From Atopobium sp. UBA6362 (lineage in GTDB: Bacteria; Actinomycetota; Coriobacteriia; Coriobacteriales; Atopobiaceae), in the NCBI GenBank assembly GCA_002440065.1, contig DJRK01000031.1:1-6098 (forward strand): 6,098 nt of DNA, read 5' to 3'. A program made the position numbers and the translations under genes. Below, in pieces: positions 1-6,007 of this stretch (positions are counted from its first letter, which is position 1; each line of letters starts with the position of its first letter). The notes under the pieces were generated by a model. The model saw only the letters and a list, made by a program, of their open reading frames with translations. It did not search any database and was not told the origin of the DNA.

Positions 1-1425
1 GGCTGCGCAGGCGCTTGCCTGCTGTTTTTCTTGGCGTGCATCGTGATTGGGCTTGCCGCCCTGCTCGTCCCGATCGCGGCGGGCATCGGCGCGTGGTTCC
101 TTATCCGTTTTGTTTGGCGAAGCGCGGTTGCCGAGGACCCCAAGAACCCATTGGTGCAAAAAGGCCTCGCGATCGCGCCTATTTGGCGCAAACTCGCCGC
201 CGCCGTTCCATGTTTCTTGCTCGCTTGCGTGCTCATGGCCGTGATCGTGCCGCCTTCCCAGAAGACTCCCTCTGCTTCGAATGAGCAGCAGGCGGCGCCC
301 TCTGCAACGGTTTCCCAACCTGCTGAAGGATCGGCTTCGGAGCAGTCCGCCGACGAACCTGCGAGCCAGGACCTTGGGGTGTCTTTCATCGACGTGGGCC
401 AGGGCGACGCCACGCTCCTCAAGCTCCCTGACGGCAGGACCATGCTCGTGGATTCCGGCCCGGATACCACGGCAAAGGCGGTCGAGAACGAGCTGGCCAA
501 GCAAGGCGTCGAGCGCCTCGACTACGTGATCGCGACGCACGCGGACTCCGATCACATCGCCGGCATGGCCGAGGTCATAAAGAGCCACGAGGTGGGGGAG
601 TTCCTCGCGCCCCAGTCCACGCACACGACCGATACCTACCTTAACCTGCTGCAAACGGTGAAGGATAAAGGCGTCGCCTCGAGCGCCGCGTGGGCATCGG
701 ACGTCATTGCCTACGGGCAGGACTTCTCGGTAAAGATACTGTCTCCGGCTGAAGGCTCGACGTATAAAGAGTCGAACGATTGGTCCGTCGTGCTCCTCGT
801 GACGTACGGAGACACGAAGCTGCTCCTCACGGGCGATGCGCCCAAGGAGATCCTCAAGGGACTCGACGTGGGCAAGGTCGATGTCCTCAAGGTCTCGCAC
901 CACGGGTCGGATACCGGCACGGACGCCGAGCTGACGGCTGCGTTGAGCCCGAAGTACGCCGTCATATCGTACGGGATCGACAACGAATACGGCCATCCGA
1001 CGCAGGGCGTCCTCGATGCGCTCTCGGCCTCGACCGTGTACGGGACCGGAGTGAACGGGACCGTCCGTGCGACGACCGATGGGAAAACGTTTGATATAAG
1101 CACCGAGAAGGACGGTATCGTGAAATCGCCTGCTGCCGAGAAAGACGGCAGTCAGGGACAGGAAGAAGAAGCCGACGCGGCGCAGGATACGGCTGCGGCA
1201 CAGGATGCAGCGACGAGCGATGACGCCGCTGCTGGCTCCGGCTCTGATTCCGGCGCCTCGGCCCAGGAGCAGGGCTCCGAGGAGACGGTCGTCGTGACCC
1301 CCAGCGGAAGCAAGTACCACAAGCGGGGCTGCCGCACGCTCTCGAGAAGCAAAACGCTGACCGAGATGACGAAGGACCAGGCGATCGCGGCCGGCTATGG
1401 GCCCTGCGGCGTGTGCCATCCCTAG
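1..1425 (+). CDS. Membrane-anchored ComEC-like metallo-beta-lactamase-fold hydrolase with C-terminal zinc-site-like tail (5' partial)
   Basis: The frame is open from base 1. A TTG at 31 is possible, but it has no Shine-Dalgarno sequence and would cut into a hydrophobic segment, so the start probably lies upstream. Counting residues from that TTG: a hydrophobic stretch (1-27), a basic loop, and a second membrane segment (about 55-73). Next come an Ser/Ala/Glu-rich linker (75-113) and an MBL domain (115-358). The MBL domain shows FIDVGQGDATLL (119-130), DSGP (141-144), THADSDH (169-175), TGD (267-269), SHHGS (289-293) and GHP (321-323). HxDxDH is the usual ComEC form, so the metal site looks intact. 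A second acidic, Ala/Ser-rich linker (360-420) leads to a tail with YH, GC and PCGVC (429-462), resembling Ada-type or thermonuclease-tail zinc motifs. The basic loop between membrane segments suggests the catalytic part is outside the cell. It lacks the multi-pass ComEC channel domain, so it is not a complete DNA-uptake protein. Its substrate is unknown; nucleic acid or another phosphodiester is an inference. DUF3006 follows 57 bp downstream. Confidence 0.9.
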   Translation, partial: GCAGACLLFFLACIVIGLAALLVPIAAGIGAWFLIRFVWRSAVAEDPKNPLVQKGLAIAPIWRKLAAAVPCFLLACVLMAVIVPPSQKTPSASNEQQAAPSATVSQPAEGSASEQSADEPASQDLGVSFIDVGQGDATLLKLPDGRTMLVDSGPDTTAKAVENELAKQGVERLDYVIATHADSDHIAGMAEVIKSHEVGEFLAPQSTHTTDTYLNLLQTVKDKGVASSAAWASDVIAYGQDFSVKILSPAEGSTYKESNDWSVVLLVTYGDTKLLLTGDAPKEILKGLDVGKVDVLKVSHHGSDTGTDAELTAALSPKYAVISYGIDNEYGHPTQGVLDALSASTVYGTGVNGTVRATTDGKTFDISTEKDGIVKSPAAEKDGSQGQEEEADAAQDTAAAQDAATSDDAAAGSGSDSGASAQEQGSEETVVVTPSGSKYHKRGCRTLSRSKTLTEMTKDQAIAAGYGPCGVCHP

Positions 1426-1470
1426 GAGACCCGCGCAGAACGGTGAAGCGTGACTTAGCTGATTGACATC

Positions 1471-1477
1471 AAGGAGG
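1471..1477 (+). promoter_or_regulatory. Strong ribosome binding site for the DUF3006 gene
   Basis: AAGGAGG lies 5 bases before the ATG at 1483. It is nearly a full anti-16S complement and fixes the start of the small gene. Confidence 0.85.
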
Positions 1478-1482
1478 AAACT

Positions 1483-1698
1483 ATGAAAGCCGTGGTTGAC
1501 GGGTTCGAGGGCAATAAGGCGAGGCTTGAGGCCATAGGGAGCCAAAAGACCGTCGTCGTGTCCCGCTCAGAGCTCCCGCGCAATGCAGGGGAGGGCAGCG
1601 TGGTGGACGACGCGGGCGGTTCTTGGGAGCTGGACATCGAGGAAACGGCGCGGCGCCGCAAGAGGGCGGCCGCCCTTGTCTCCGAGCTCCTCAAATAG
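1483..1698 (+). CDS. DUF3006 family small protein
   Basis: A 71-residue protein beginning MKAVVDGFEG, with a VVVSRSELP segment (24-32), a G-S-V-V-D-D stretch, and a basic C-terminal helix with ETARRRKRAAALVSELL (54-70). This is the DUF3006 layout: an N-terminal beta-rich half (MKAxVDrfEG...LP...GdvV) and a charged C-terminal helix. Length is typical of the family. There is no signal peptide or membrane segment, so it should be cytoplasmic. DUF3006 genes are often found directly after ComEC-like MBL hydrolase genes, as here, and the pair is probably co-transcribed with a 57-bp gap. The biochemical role is unknown. The ATG is well supported by AAGGAGG just upstream. Confidence 0.88.
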   Translation: MKAVVDGFEGNKARLEAIGSQKTVVVSRSELPRNAGEGSVVDDAGGSWELDIEETARRRKRAAALVSELLK

Positions 1699-1745
1699 CC
1701 GGGCGGCCGAGGTCAGAGCGCGGCCGGCGTTCCGAGCGCGCGCCC
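1699..1745. terminator. Possible weak bidirectional terminator in convergent gap
   Basis: This 47-bp gap separates the 3' ends of two convergent genes. It contains CGGCCG at 1704-1709 and again at 1721-1726. The hexamer is its own reverse complement, so the copies can pair as a 6-bp stem around an 11-base loop. No clear T-run follows on either strand, so the terminator role rests mainly on position. Confidence 0.25.
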
Positions 1746-2723
1746 TTATCGTCCATGGCGGTGCTGAGCGAGAAGGTCGGCGAGCATGTCGGTGGGATAG
1801 TGGGCAAGGAGCTCGTCTGGCGTGAGGCGTGCGTCGCTTTCCTGAACGGTTGGTCGACTTGCGCTTGACGCGGGCTGGTCGGAACGGCGGCAAAGCGCCA
1901 ACAGCTCATTGCCGTCGACGAGCCGCACGTCGGTTTCCGCGGCGTAGGCGCGTGCCTCGGCGGTGTAGCTGCTTGTGGTGAAGAAAATCATCCCGTCGGC
2001 CTGCGCGGATGCGTTCGCGCCGCGAAGCTTCTGCACGAGCGGGCGGCCCACAGGGTTGTCCGGGGCGTAGAGCTTGCACTCGGCGATTGCGGTGAATCCT
2101 GTCTTGCGGTTAACGAGCCGCAGGTCAAAACCACCGTCGCGGCTCGGTGGCGTGACATGGGCGTCCCAGCCGAGTGAGCGCATCAGTCCCGCGCAGAACG
2201 ACTCGAAGTCGGTGGGGGAGTCCTTGAAGCGTCCGATGAGCTCCTCGATGCTGCGCGCGCTCGACTGGGCCTGGGCACGGTCCTTCAGGCGAGCGAGCTT
2301 CTCGGTCTCTTCGGCGCAGGGCGCGATCTCGCTGCCCGCAGCGCGCAGCTTGCAGGCATAAGCATAGAGCGCCAGCGGGTCGCGCGACTCGATTCGCCAA
2401 TGACCGACCTCGACAACCGACGGCGGCCGGACGATACTCTCGTCTCTGGTGCGCAGGTCGCGCGTGCCGTCGGCCTTTGAGCTCGCCCAACGAGGAAAAG
2501 CGAGGATAAGCCTGCCGGGGTGCGATTCCTGGGCAAGGCGTTTGACCTCGAGGCCCGGGGGAATCGCAGGCCCAAGCTCCCGTTCCACCTGTCGGCGCAG
2601 AACCAGTCGCCAAGCGCGTACGCATACATATATAAGGATGGGCGCCGCGGCCACGGCGATGACGAGCGCGAACACACGGAGGTTCGACCCCGCGGCCTGC
2701 GCATACCCTGCGTCTCCAGCCAT
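1746..2723 (-). CDS. Membrane-anchored Mrr-type restriction endonuclease-like protein
   Basis: A 325-residue protein with one N-terminal membrane segment (about 17-36) followed by a basic stretch (RAWRLVLRR), which places the rest in the cytoplasm. A variable middle region (45-155) includes a likely helix rich in Glu, Lys, Arg and Ala (138-165). The C-terminal half matches the Mrr_cat nuclease fold: FESFCAGLMRSLGWDAHV (173-190), D196-G-G-F-D200, the ExK motif E215-C-K217, then a V-x-x-L-R-G helix, FFTTSSYT (247-254) and a VRLVDGNELLAL end (266-277). The D...ExK catalytic set of PD-(D/E)XK enzymes is present, so it is probably active. Family members cut DNA, often modified DNA, but this protein's target is unknown. 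The tail (278-325) resembles no domain I know. Its ATG directly abuts the TAG of the acyltransferase gene, implying translational coupling. It could serve defence or DNA quality control at the membrane; neither is shown by sequence alone. Confidence 0.85.
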   Translation of the reverse strand: MAGDAGYAQAAGSNLRVFALVIAVAAAPILIYVCVRAWRLVLRRQVERELGPAIPPGLEVKRLAQESHPGRLILAFPRWASSKADGTRDLRTRDESIVRPPSVVEVGHWRIESRDPLALYAYACKLRAAGSEIAPCAEETEKLARLKDRAQAQSSARSIEELIGRFKDSPTDFESFCAGLMRSLGWDAHVTPPSRDGGFDLRLVNRKTGFTAIAECKLYAPDNPVGRPLVQKLRGANASAQADGMIFFTTSSYTAEARAYAAETDVRLVDGNELLALCRRSDQPASSASRPTVQESDARLTPDELLAHYPTDMLADLLAQHRHGR

Positions 2724-4037
2724 CTATGCGAGCCCCAGTCGCTCGAAGAGGGGGATCCTCACGAGCTGGTCGACCGCGATGAGCGCGGCCAGCAGCCCAA
2801 GGCTCAGGGCGCATCCCAGCGCGAGGACGACCCACGAGTTGTAGGCGAGAAACGCTTCCACCGTGAGCTCGATGAAGACCGGTTGCCAAAGCCCTGCCAG
2901 GATGGACTGCAGGATATAGAAGCCCAGGATCGATTTCGCGCAGCGCGTGACGAAGGCCGCGGTCCGGCTTGAGCGCTCGGGAGTGGGCGGTTCGACGGCC
3001 GTGAGCTCGGTCTTCTTTGCATCTTTCGAGCCTGCGCCCGCGACCGAGCGCGCGTAGAGCACGGACGCCGCCGCCATGGCGAACGAGAGGACCGACGTCG
3101 ACTTGAAGCTCGTCGCGGCCATGAGCGTAAGCGCGCCGGTGTGCGAGCAGACGGCCTCGACGGCCGCCGCCACGGCGACACAGCCCGCGAGCGCGCCTGT
3201 GGCCCGCCTACGCTCGAGCCGGACCCCCGCCATCGCGCCGCCGCAGGTGAACGCGCAGAGATACGTGGCCGCGCTCATGAGCTTGCGCCAGTCCAGCAGC
3301 CCGCGCACGTCGTCGCCTTGCGAGAAGAACGCGATGTAGGCGTTCACGGCGAAGACCGCCGCGCAGAGGCAGGCGACCATCGCCGCGGGCCTCTTTGCAC
3401 GGCACCAGACCCACCCGATTGCGGGCGCGAGCAGCGTGAACGCGAGGTAGACCCATATGAACTCGAGGCCGCCCGTGAACCACGCCGTCTCGCCCGGCTC
3501 GAGCCCCTCGATGGGGCAGACCCAGCGATTCGCCGCCCACGCGAGGCCGCACCACAGGGCGACCGTGGCGAGCAGGCTCGCTGCCCGGCGTGCGGTCTTG
3601 CGCATCTGCGAACCCCAGTAGGCCCCGCCGCTCGTCCGCGCTTCCGAGGCCGCCCGCGCCGCCGCGGGGATGAGGAACAGCCCGGATATAAAGAAGAACA
3701 CGTTGTTCCCGTAGGCGCCGAGCAGGTTGATGAAGCCCAGGATCGCCGTCGTCGCGTGGTTGGGGGCCACCTGCGCCCCGTAGCCGAAGCCTCCCGTGAG
3801 CCCATCGAACCACGGCATGAAGGTGTGGAAGACGGCGATGCCCGCCGCGGCCACGAGGCGCAGGGCCTCGACGTGCGGCTCGCGCGGCTGCTTTCGCGGG
3901 GTCTTTGCGGGGGTCGGGGCTATGGCCTTCTCCTCGGGTCGGGCGGCGGGCAGGCGGTGCGTGGCGCGGCGTGTGCCGCGGTGTTCGCTGTAAACGGCCG
4001 TCGAGCGGGCGGCAAGGCCCGCGACGGCGAAACCCAA
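2724..4037 (-). CDS. Acyltransferase-3 family integral membrane protein
   Basis: A 437-residue protein with about ten hydrophobic segments. The first 55 residues are a Pro/Lys/Arg-rich, probably cytoplasmic extension. The membrane part opens with EALRLVAAAGIAVFHTF (57-73), containing the Arg (R60) and His (H71) typical of acyltransferase-3 proteins. GNNVFFFISGLFLI (110-123) matches the family's second conserved block. Near the end, ILGFYILQSI (370-379) lines up with the usual 'GIYLIH' block but has Gln where His is common. Such proteins move acetyl or other acyl groups onto cell-surface sugars or lipids. The acceptor here is unknown, and no glycan-synthesis genes are visible alongside. The TTG start at 4037 has AGGA 7 bases upstream and is the only usual start codon before the first membrane block, apart from a CTG at residue 29. 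It is first in a two-gene unit with the Mrr-like nuclease and is divergent from the phosphate operon. Confidence 0.85.
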   Translation of the reverse strand: MGFAVAGLAARSTAVYSEHRGTRRATHRLPAARPEEKAIAPTPAKTPRKQPREPHVEALRLVAAAGIAVFHTFMPWFDGLTGGFGYGAQVAPNHATTAILGFINLLGAYGNNVFFFISGLFLIPAAARAASEARTSGGAYWGSQMRKTARRAASLLATVALWCGLAWAANRWVCPIEGLEPGETAWFTGGLEFIWVYLAFTLLAPAIGWVWCRAKRPAAMVACLCAAVFAVNAYIAFFSQGDDVRGLLDWRKLMSAATYLCAFTCGGAMAGVRLERRRATGALAGCVAVAAAVEAVCSHTGALTLMAATSFKSTSVLSFAMAAASVLYARSVAGAGSKDAKKTELTAVEPPTPERSSRTAAFVTRCAKSILGFYILQSILAGLWQPVFIELTVEAFLAYNSWVVLALGCALSLGLLAALIAVDQLVRIPLFERLGLA

Positions 4038-4044
4038 GTATAAG

Positions 4045-4050
4045 TCCTGC
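4045..4050 (-). promoter_or_regulatory. Ribosome binding site supporting the TTG start of the acyltransferase
   Basis: On the minus strand GCAGGA sits 7 bases before the TTG at 4037. It is the best Shine-Dalgarno-like match near the 5' end. The competing upstream ATG at 4074 has none and is in another frame. Confidence 0.5.
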
Positions 4051-4083
4051 TGCTCGCGACAGGAAAAGCCCCATAGGTGCCGC

Positions 4084-4188
4084 GCAATGTAAGCTGATTG
4101 TAAGGGTTGCTTACATAACGCATCGCGCAGCTTACTTTTGGCCGTGAAACCGCATGTTTACGTTATTCTTAACGGGTGCTTACACAAG
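4084..4188. promoter_or_regulatory. Cluster of 11-bp GCTTAC-type repeats, candidate PHO-box-like operator
   Basis: GCTTAC or a close variant starts at 4109 (GCTTACATAAC), 4130 (GCTTACTTTTG), 4156 (GTTTACGTTAT), 4167 (TCTTAACGGGT) and 4178 (GCTTACACAAG) on the + strand. On the - strand it occurs at 4105-4095 (CCTTACAATCA) and 4094-4084 (GCTTACATTGC). The last three + copies are spaced exactly 11 bp apart, and so are the two - copies. PhoB/PhoP-type response regulators bind tandem direct repeats with this period, and the gene to the right is a phosphate transporter. Phosphate control is therefore inferred from architecture and context, not from a match to a known box of this organism. The region is AT-richer than its surroundings. 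I could not place -35 and -10 boxes with confidence on either strand. Confidence 0.55.
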
Positions 4189-4202
4189 CATGACAGTGCT
4201 GG

Positions 4203-4222
4203 GCGCGCATCGCCGCGCGCAT
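4203..4222 (+). repeat. Short direct repeat GCGCGCAT in the transporter leader
   Basis: GCGCGCAT occurs at 4203-4210 and 4215-4222, 12 bp apart, just upstream of the TTG start of the phosphate transporter. It lies in the likely 5' leader and has no recognised function. It may be chance in GC-rich DNA. Confidence 0.4.
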
Positions 4223-4241
4223 ACGTGGAAAGAAGACCTTT

Positions 4242-5291
4242 TTGATAACCCTTTGGCAGTTCTTCGACCTTCTTGCGTCGAACCCGTTCCTGGCGCTGGT
4301 GATCCTGCTCGTGCTGGGGACCATCTTCGTCAACGGCGCGACCGACGCCGCCAACGCCATCGCCGAGGTCGTGGGCACGCGTTCCATGGACATCGACTCG
4401 GCCATCCTGATGAGCGTCGTGTGCAACTTCATCGGCCTGATCGGCATGACGTTCATCTCGACCGCCGTCGCCGACACCATCAGCGGCATGGTCGACTTCG
4501 GCGGCGACTCGCACCTCGCCATGATCGCCCTGGCCGCCTCGACCGTGGGTATCGTGACCTGGGGCATCGTGACCTGGATCTTCGGCATCCCCACGTCCGA
4601 GTCCCACGCCCTCATCGCCGGCCTCACCGGCTCGGCCCTCGCCGTGTCCGGCGGCCTCGACGGCGTGAACATGGGCGAGTGGGTCAAGGTCATCTATGGC
4701 CTGGTCTTCTCGACCGTGCTCGGCTTCCTCGCCGGCTGGGTCATCTCGAAGATCATCCCCATCGCGTGCAAGGACTCCGACCGCCGCCGCGCGAACAACT
4801 TCTTTGGCAAGATGCAGATCGCGGGCGCCGCGGGCGTGGCCCTCATGCACGGCGCGCAGGACGGCCAGAAGTTCATGTCGACCGCCATGCTCGCCATCGC
4901 GCTCACCCTGGGCAAGTCCGTGAGCGACATGGGCGGCTTCCCCCTGTGGATCGAGATCCTCTGCGCCGGCGTGATGGCCATCGGCACGGCCATCGGCGGC
5001 AAGAAGATCATCAAGAAGGTCGGCATGGAGATGGTCCAGCTCGATAAGTACCAGGGCTTCGCCGCCTCCGTGAGCGCGACCGTCTCGCTCTTCATCGCGA
5101 CCGTCACGGGCCTGCCCGTCTCCACGACCCACACGAAGACCGCGGCCATCATGGGCGCCGGCGCCGCCAAGGACCCGCGCTCCGTGAACTGGGGCGTGTG
5201 CAAGGAGATGGTCCTGACCTGGATCTTCACCTTCCCCGGCTGCGGCCTCATCGGCTACGTGCTGGCCAAGCTGTTCCTCGTGATTTTCTAG
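4242..5291 (+). CDS. pit: PiT family inorganic phosphate transporter
   Basis: A 349-residue membrane protein with roughly ten hydrophobic segments. It should carry inorganic phosphate into the cell with a cation (H+ or Na+), as family members do. The two inverted PiT repeats are visible. The first has NGATDAANAIAEVVGTR (31-47) and GIPTSESHALIAGLTG (115-130). The second has HGAQDGQKFM (203-212) and GLPVSTTHTKTAAIMG (290-305). The conserved Asp residues of the two signatures are D35 and D207. The loop near 176-190 is charged and probably cytoplasmic. The length matches the short Bacillus-type Pit proteins rather than the roughly 500-residue E. coli PitA. The TTG at 4242 is the only usual start codon between the upstream in-frame TGA (4191) and the first membrane segment; it has only a weak purine-rich stretch (GGAAAG, 4227-4232) before it. 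Third positions are almost all C or G, suggesting high expression. A DUF47 gene follows 60 bp downstream. Confidence 0.93.
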   Translation: MITLWQFFDLLASNPFLALVILLVLGTIFVNGATDAANAIAEVVGTRSMDIDSAILMSVVCNFIGLIGMTFISTAVADTISGMVDFGGDSHLAMIALAASTVGIVTWGIVTWIFGIPTSESHALIAGLTGSALAVSGGLDGVNMGEWVKVIYGLVFSTVLGFLAGWVISKIIPIACKDSDRRRANNFFGKMQIAGAAGVALMHGAQDGQKFMSTAMLAIALTLGKSVSDMGGFPLWIEILCAGVMAIGTAIGGKKIIKKVGMEMVQLDKYQGFAASVSATVSLFIATVTGLPVSTTHTKTAAIMGAGAAKDPRSVNWGVCKEMVLTWIFTFPGCGLIGYVLAKLFLVIF

Positions 5292-5338
5292 GATCCGCAT
5301 CAATTATTTGAGCGTTTACGACTTTCGACCCCTAACGT

Positions 5339-5344
5339 AAGGAG
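5339..5344 (+). promoter_or_regulatory. Ribosome binding site of the DUF47 gene
   Basis: AAGGAG lies 7 bases before the ATG at 5352 and fixes this start. CGTAA at 5336-5340 overlaps it and is the reverse complement of TTACG at 5316-5320, so a small stem might partly mask the site. Confidence 0.8.
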
Positions 5345-5351
5345 CCCCACC

Positions 5352-5984
5352 ATGGCACGCATCAAGAAAGAAGACGAGTTCTTCACCCTGCTCAAGGATT
5401 TCGCAGCCCTCATCGTCGAGACCTCCGAGGAGTACGCGGGCATCGTGCACGACTTCCCCAACTCCATGAGCCGCATTCCGCAGATGAAGGTCTACGAGAC
5501 CAACTGCGACGACCGCGTGAAGACGATCATGTCCAAGCTCTACACGTCCTTCATCACCCCGCTCGACCGCGAGGACATCTCCAACCTCGCGCTCGCCATG
5601 GACAACGTGACCGACGCCATGTACGGTGTGACCATGCGCCTTGACCTCTTCAACCTGAAGGACATGCGCCTGGAGGCCGAGCAGATCGCCGACCTCACCG
5701 TGCGCGCGGTCAAGGAGATGCAGGAGATGATCAACCGCCTGCCCGACTACAACAAGAGCCCGGAGCCCGTTATGGAGAAGGCCATCTCCGTGGGCGACAT
5801 CGAGGACGAGGGCGACACCGTGTACCAGAACGCGCTGCGCCGCCTCTTCCGCGAGGACGAGACCGCGGCCGACGGCAAGTACGCCGTGACCTGGCTGCGC
5901 ATCTTCGACCGCATGGAGCAGGTGCTCGACGCGTGCGACGACGCGGCAGGCATCGTGCGCGCGGTCATCATGAAGAGCGCATAG
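5352..5984 (+). CDS. DUF47 (PhoU-like) protein, partner of the phosphate transporter
   Basis: A 210-residue soluble, nearly all-helical protein of the DUF47/PhoU-related family (Pfam PhoU_div), at the usual family length. It starts MARIKKEDEFFTLLKDFA, the typical opening, in which a helix with FF..L..F leads the bundle. PhoU-like acidic metal-binding patterns are visible: E49-T-N-C-D53, D72..D75, D84-N-V-T-D88, E151-D-E-G-D155, and E189..D193..D197. There is no signal peptide or membrane segment. DUF47 genes commonly sit next to PiT transporter genes (as in the Bacillus pit-ykaA pair) and are thought to modulate or gate the transporter from the cytoplasmic side. The same order here, with a 60-bp gap and no visible terminator between, supports one operon and that role. 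Direct regulation of this particular transporter is inferred from family and position. Confidence 0.93.
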   Translation: MARIKKEDEFFTLLKDFAALIVETSEEYAGIVHDFPNSMSRIPQMKVYETNCDDRVKTIMSKLYTSFITPLDREDISNLALAMDNVTDAMYGVTMRLDLFNLKDMRLEAEQIADLTVRAVKEMQEMINRLPDYNKSPEPVMEKAISVGDIEDEGDTVYQNALRRLFREDETAADGKYAVTWLRIFDRMEQVLDACDDAAGIVRAVIMKSA

Positions 5985-6007
5985 ACCTAATTCGATCTGC
6001 GGCACGC

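Noticed and set aside
535..555. HxDxDH instead of HxHxDH in the MBL domain, suggesting a dead metal site
   Set aside because: HxDxDH is the usual form in ComEC-type MBL domains, and the downstream TGD and SHHGS motifs are intact.
1141..1290. Low-complexity Ala/Asp/Glu/Ser/Gln-rich tract as a tandem repeat
   Set aside because: There is no regular repeat unit at the DNA or protein level; it reads as a flexible linker between two domains.
4037..4042. TATACT on the minus strand as a -10 box for the acyltransferase
   Set aside because: It would place the transcript start downstream of the best start codon, and the matching -35 position (TTCCTG) is poor.
3141..4043. Plus-strand frame across the acyltransferase
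   Set aside because: Arg/Glu/Pro/Gly-rich shadow lacking any domain; the opposite strand carries the real membrane protein.
3208..4074. Long minus-strand reading frame starting at ATG 4074, overlapping the acyltransferase
   Set aside because: Its translation is Arg/Gly/Pro-rich with no recognisable domain and no ribosome binding site. It is the out-of-frame shadow of the acyltransferase, which shows clear family motifs.
4158..5303. Long minus-strand frame opposite the phosphate transporter
   Set aside because: The product is dominated by His, Asp, Gly, Glu and Ala, as expected from the reverse complement of strongly G/C-ending codons. The + strand gene is unmistakably PiT.
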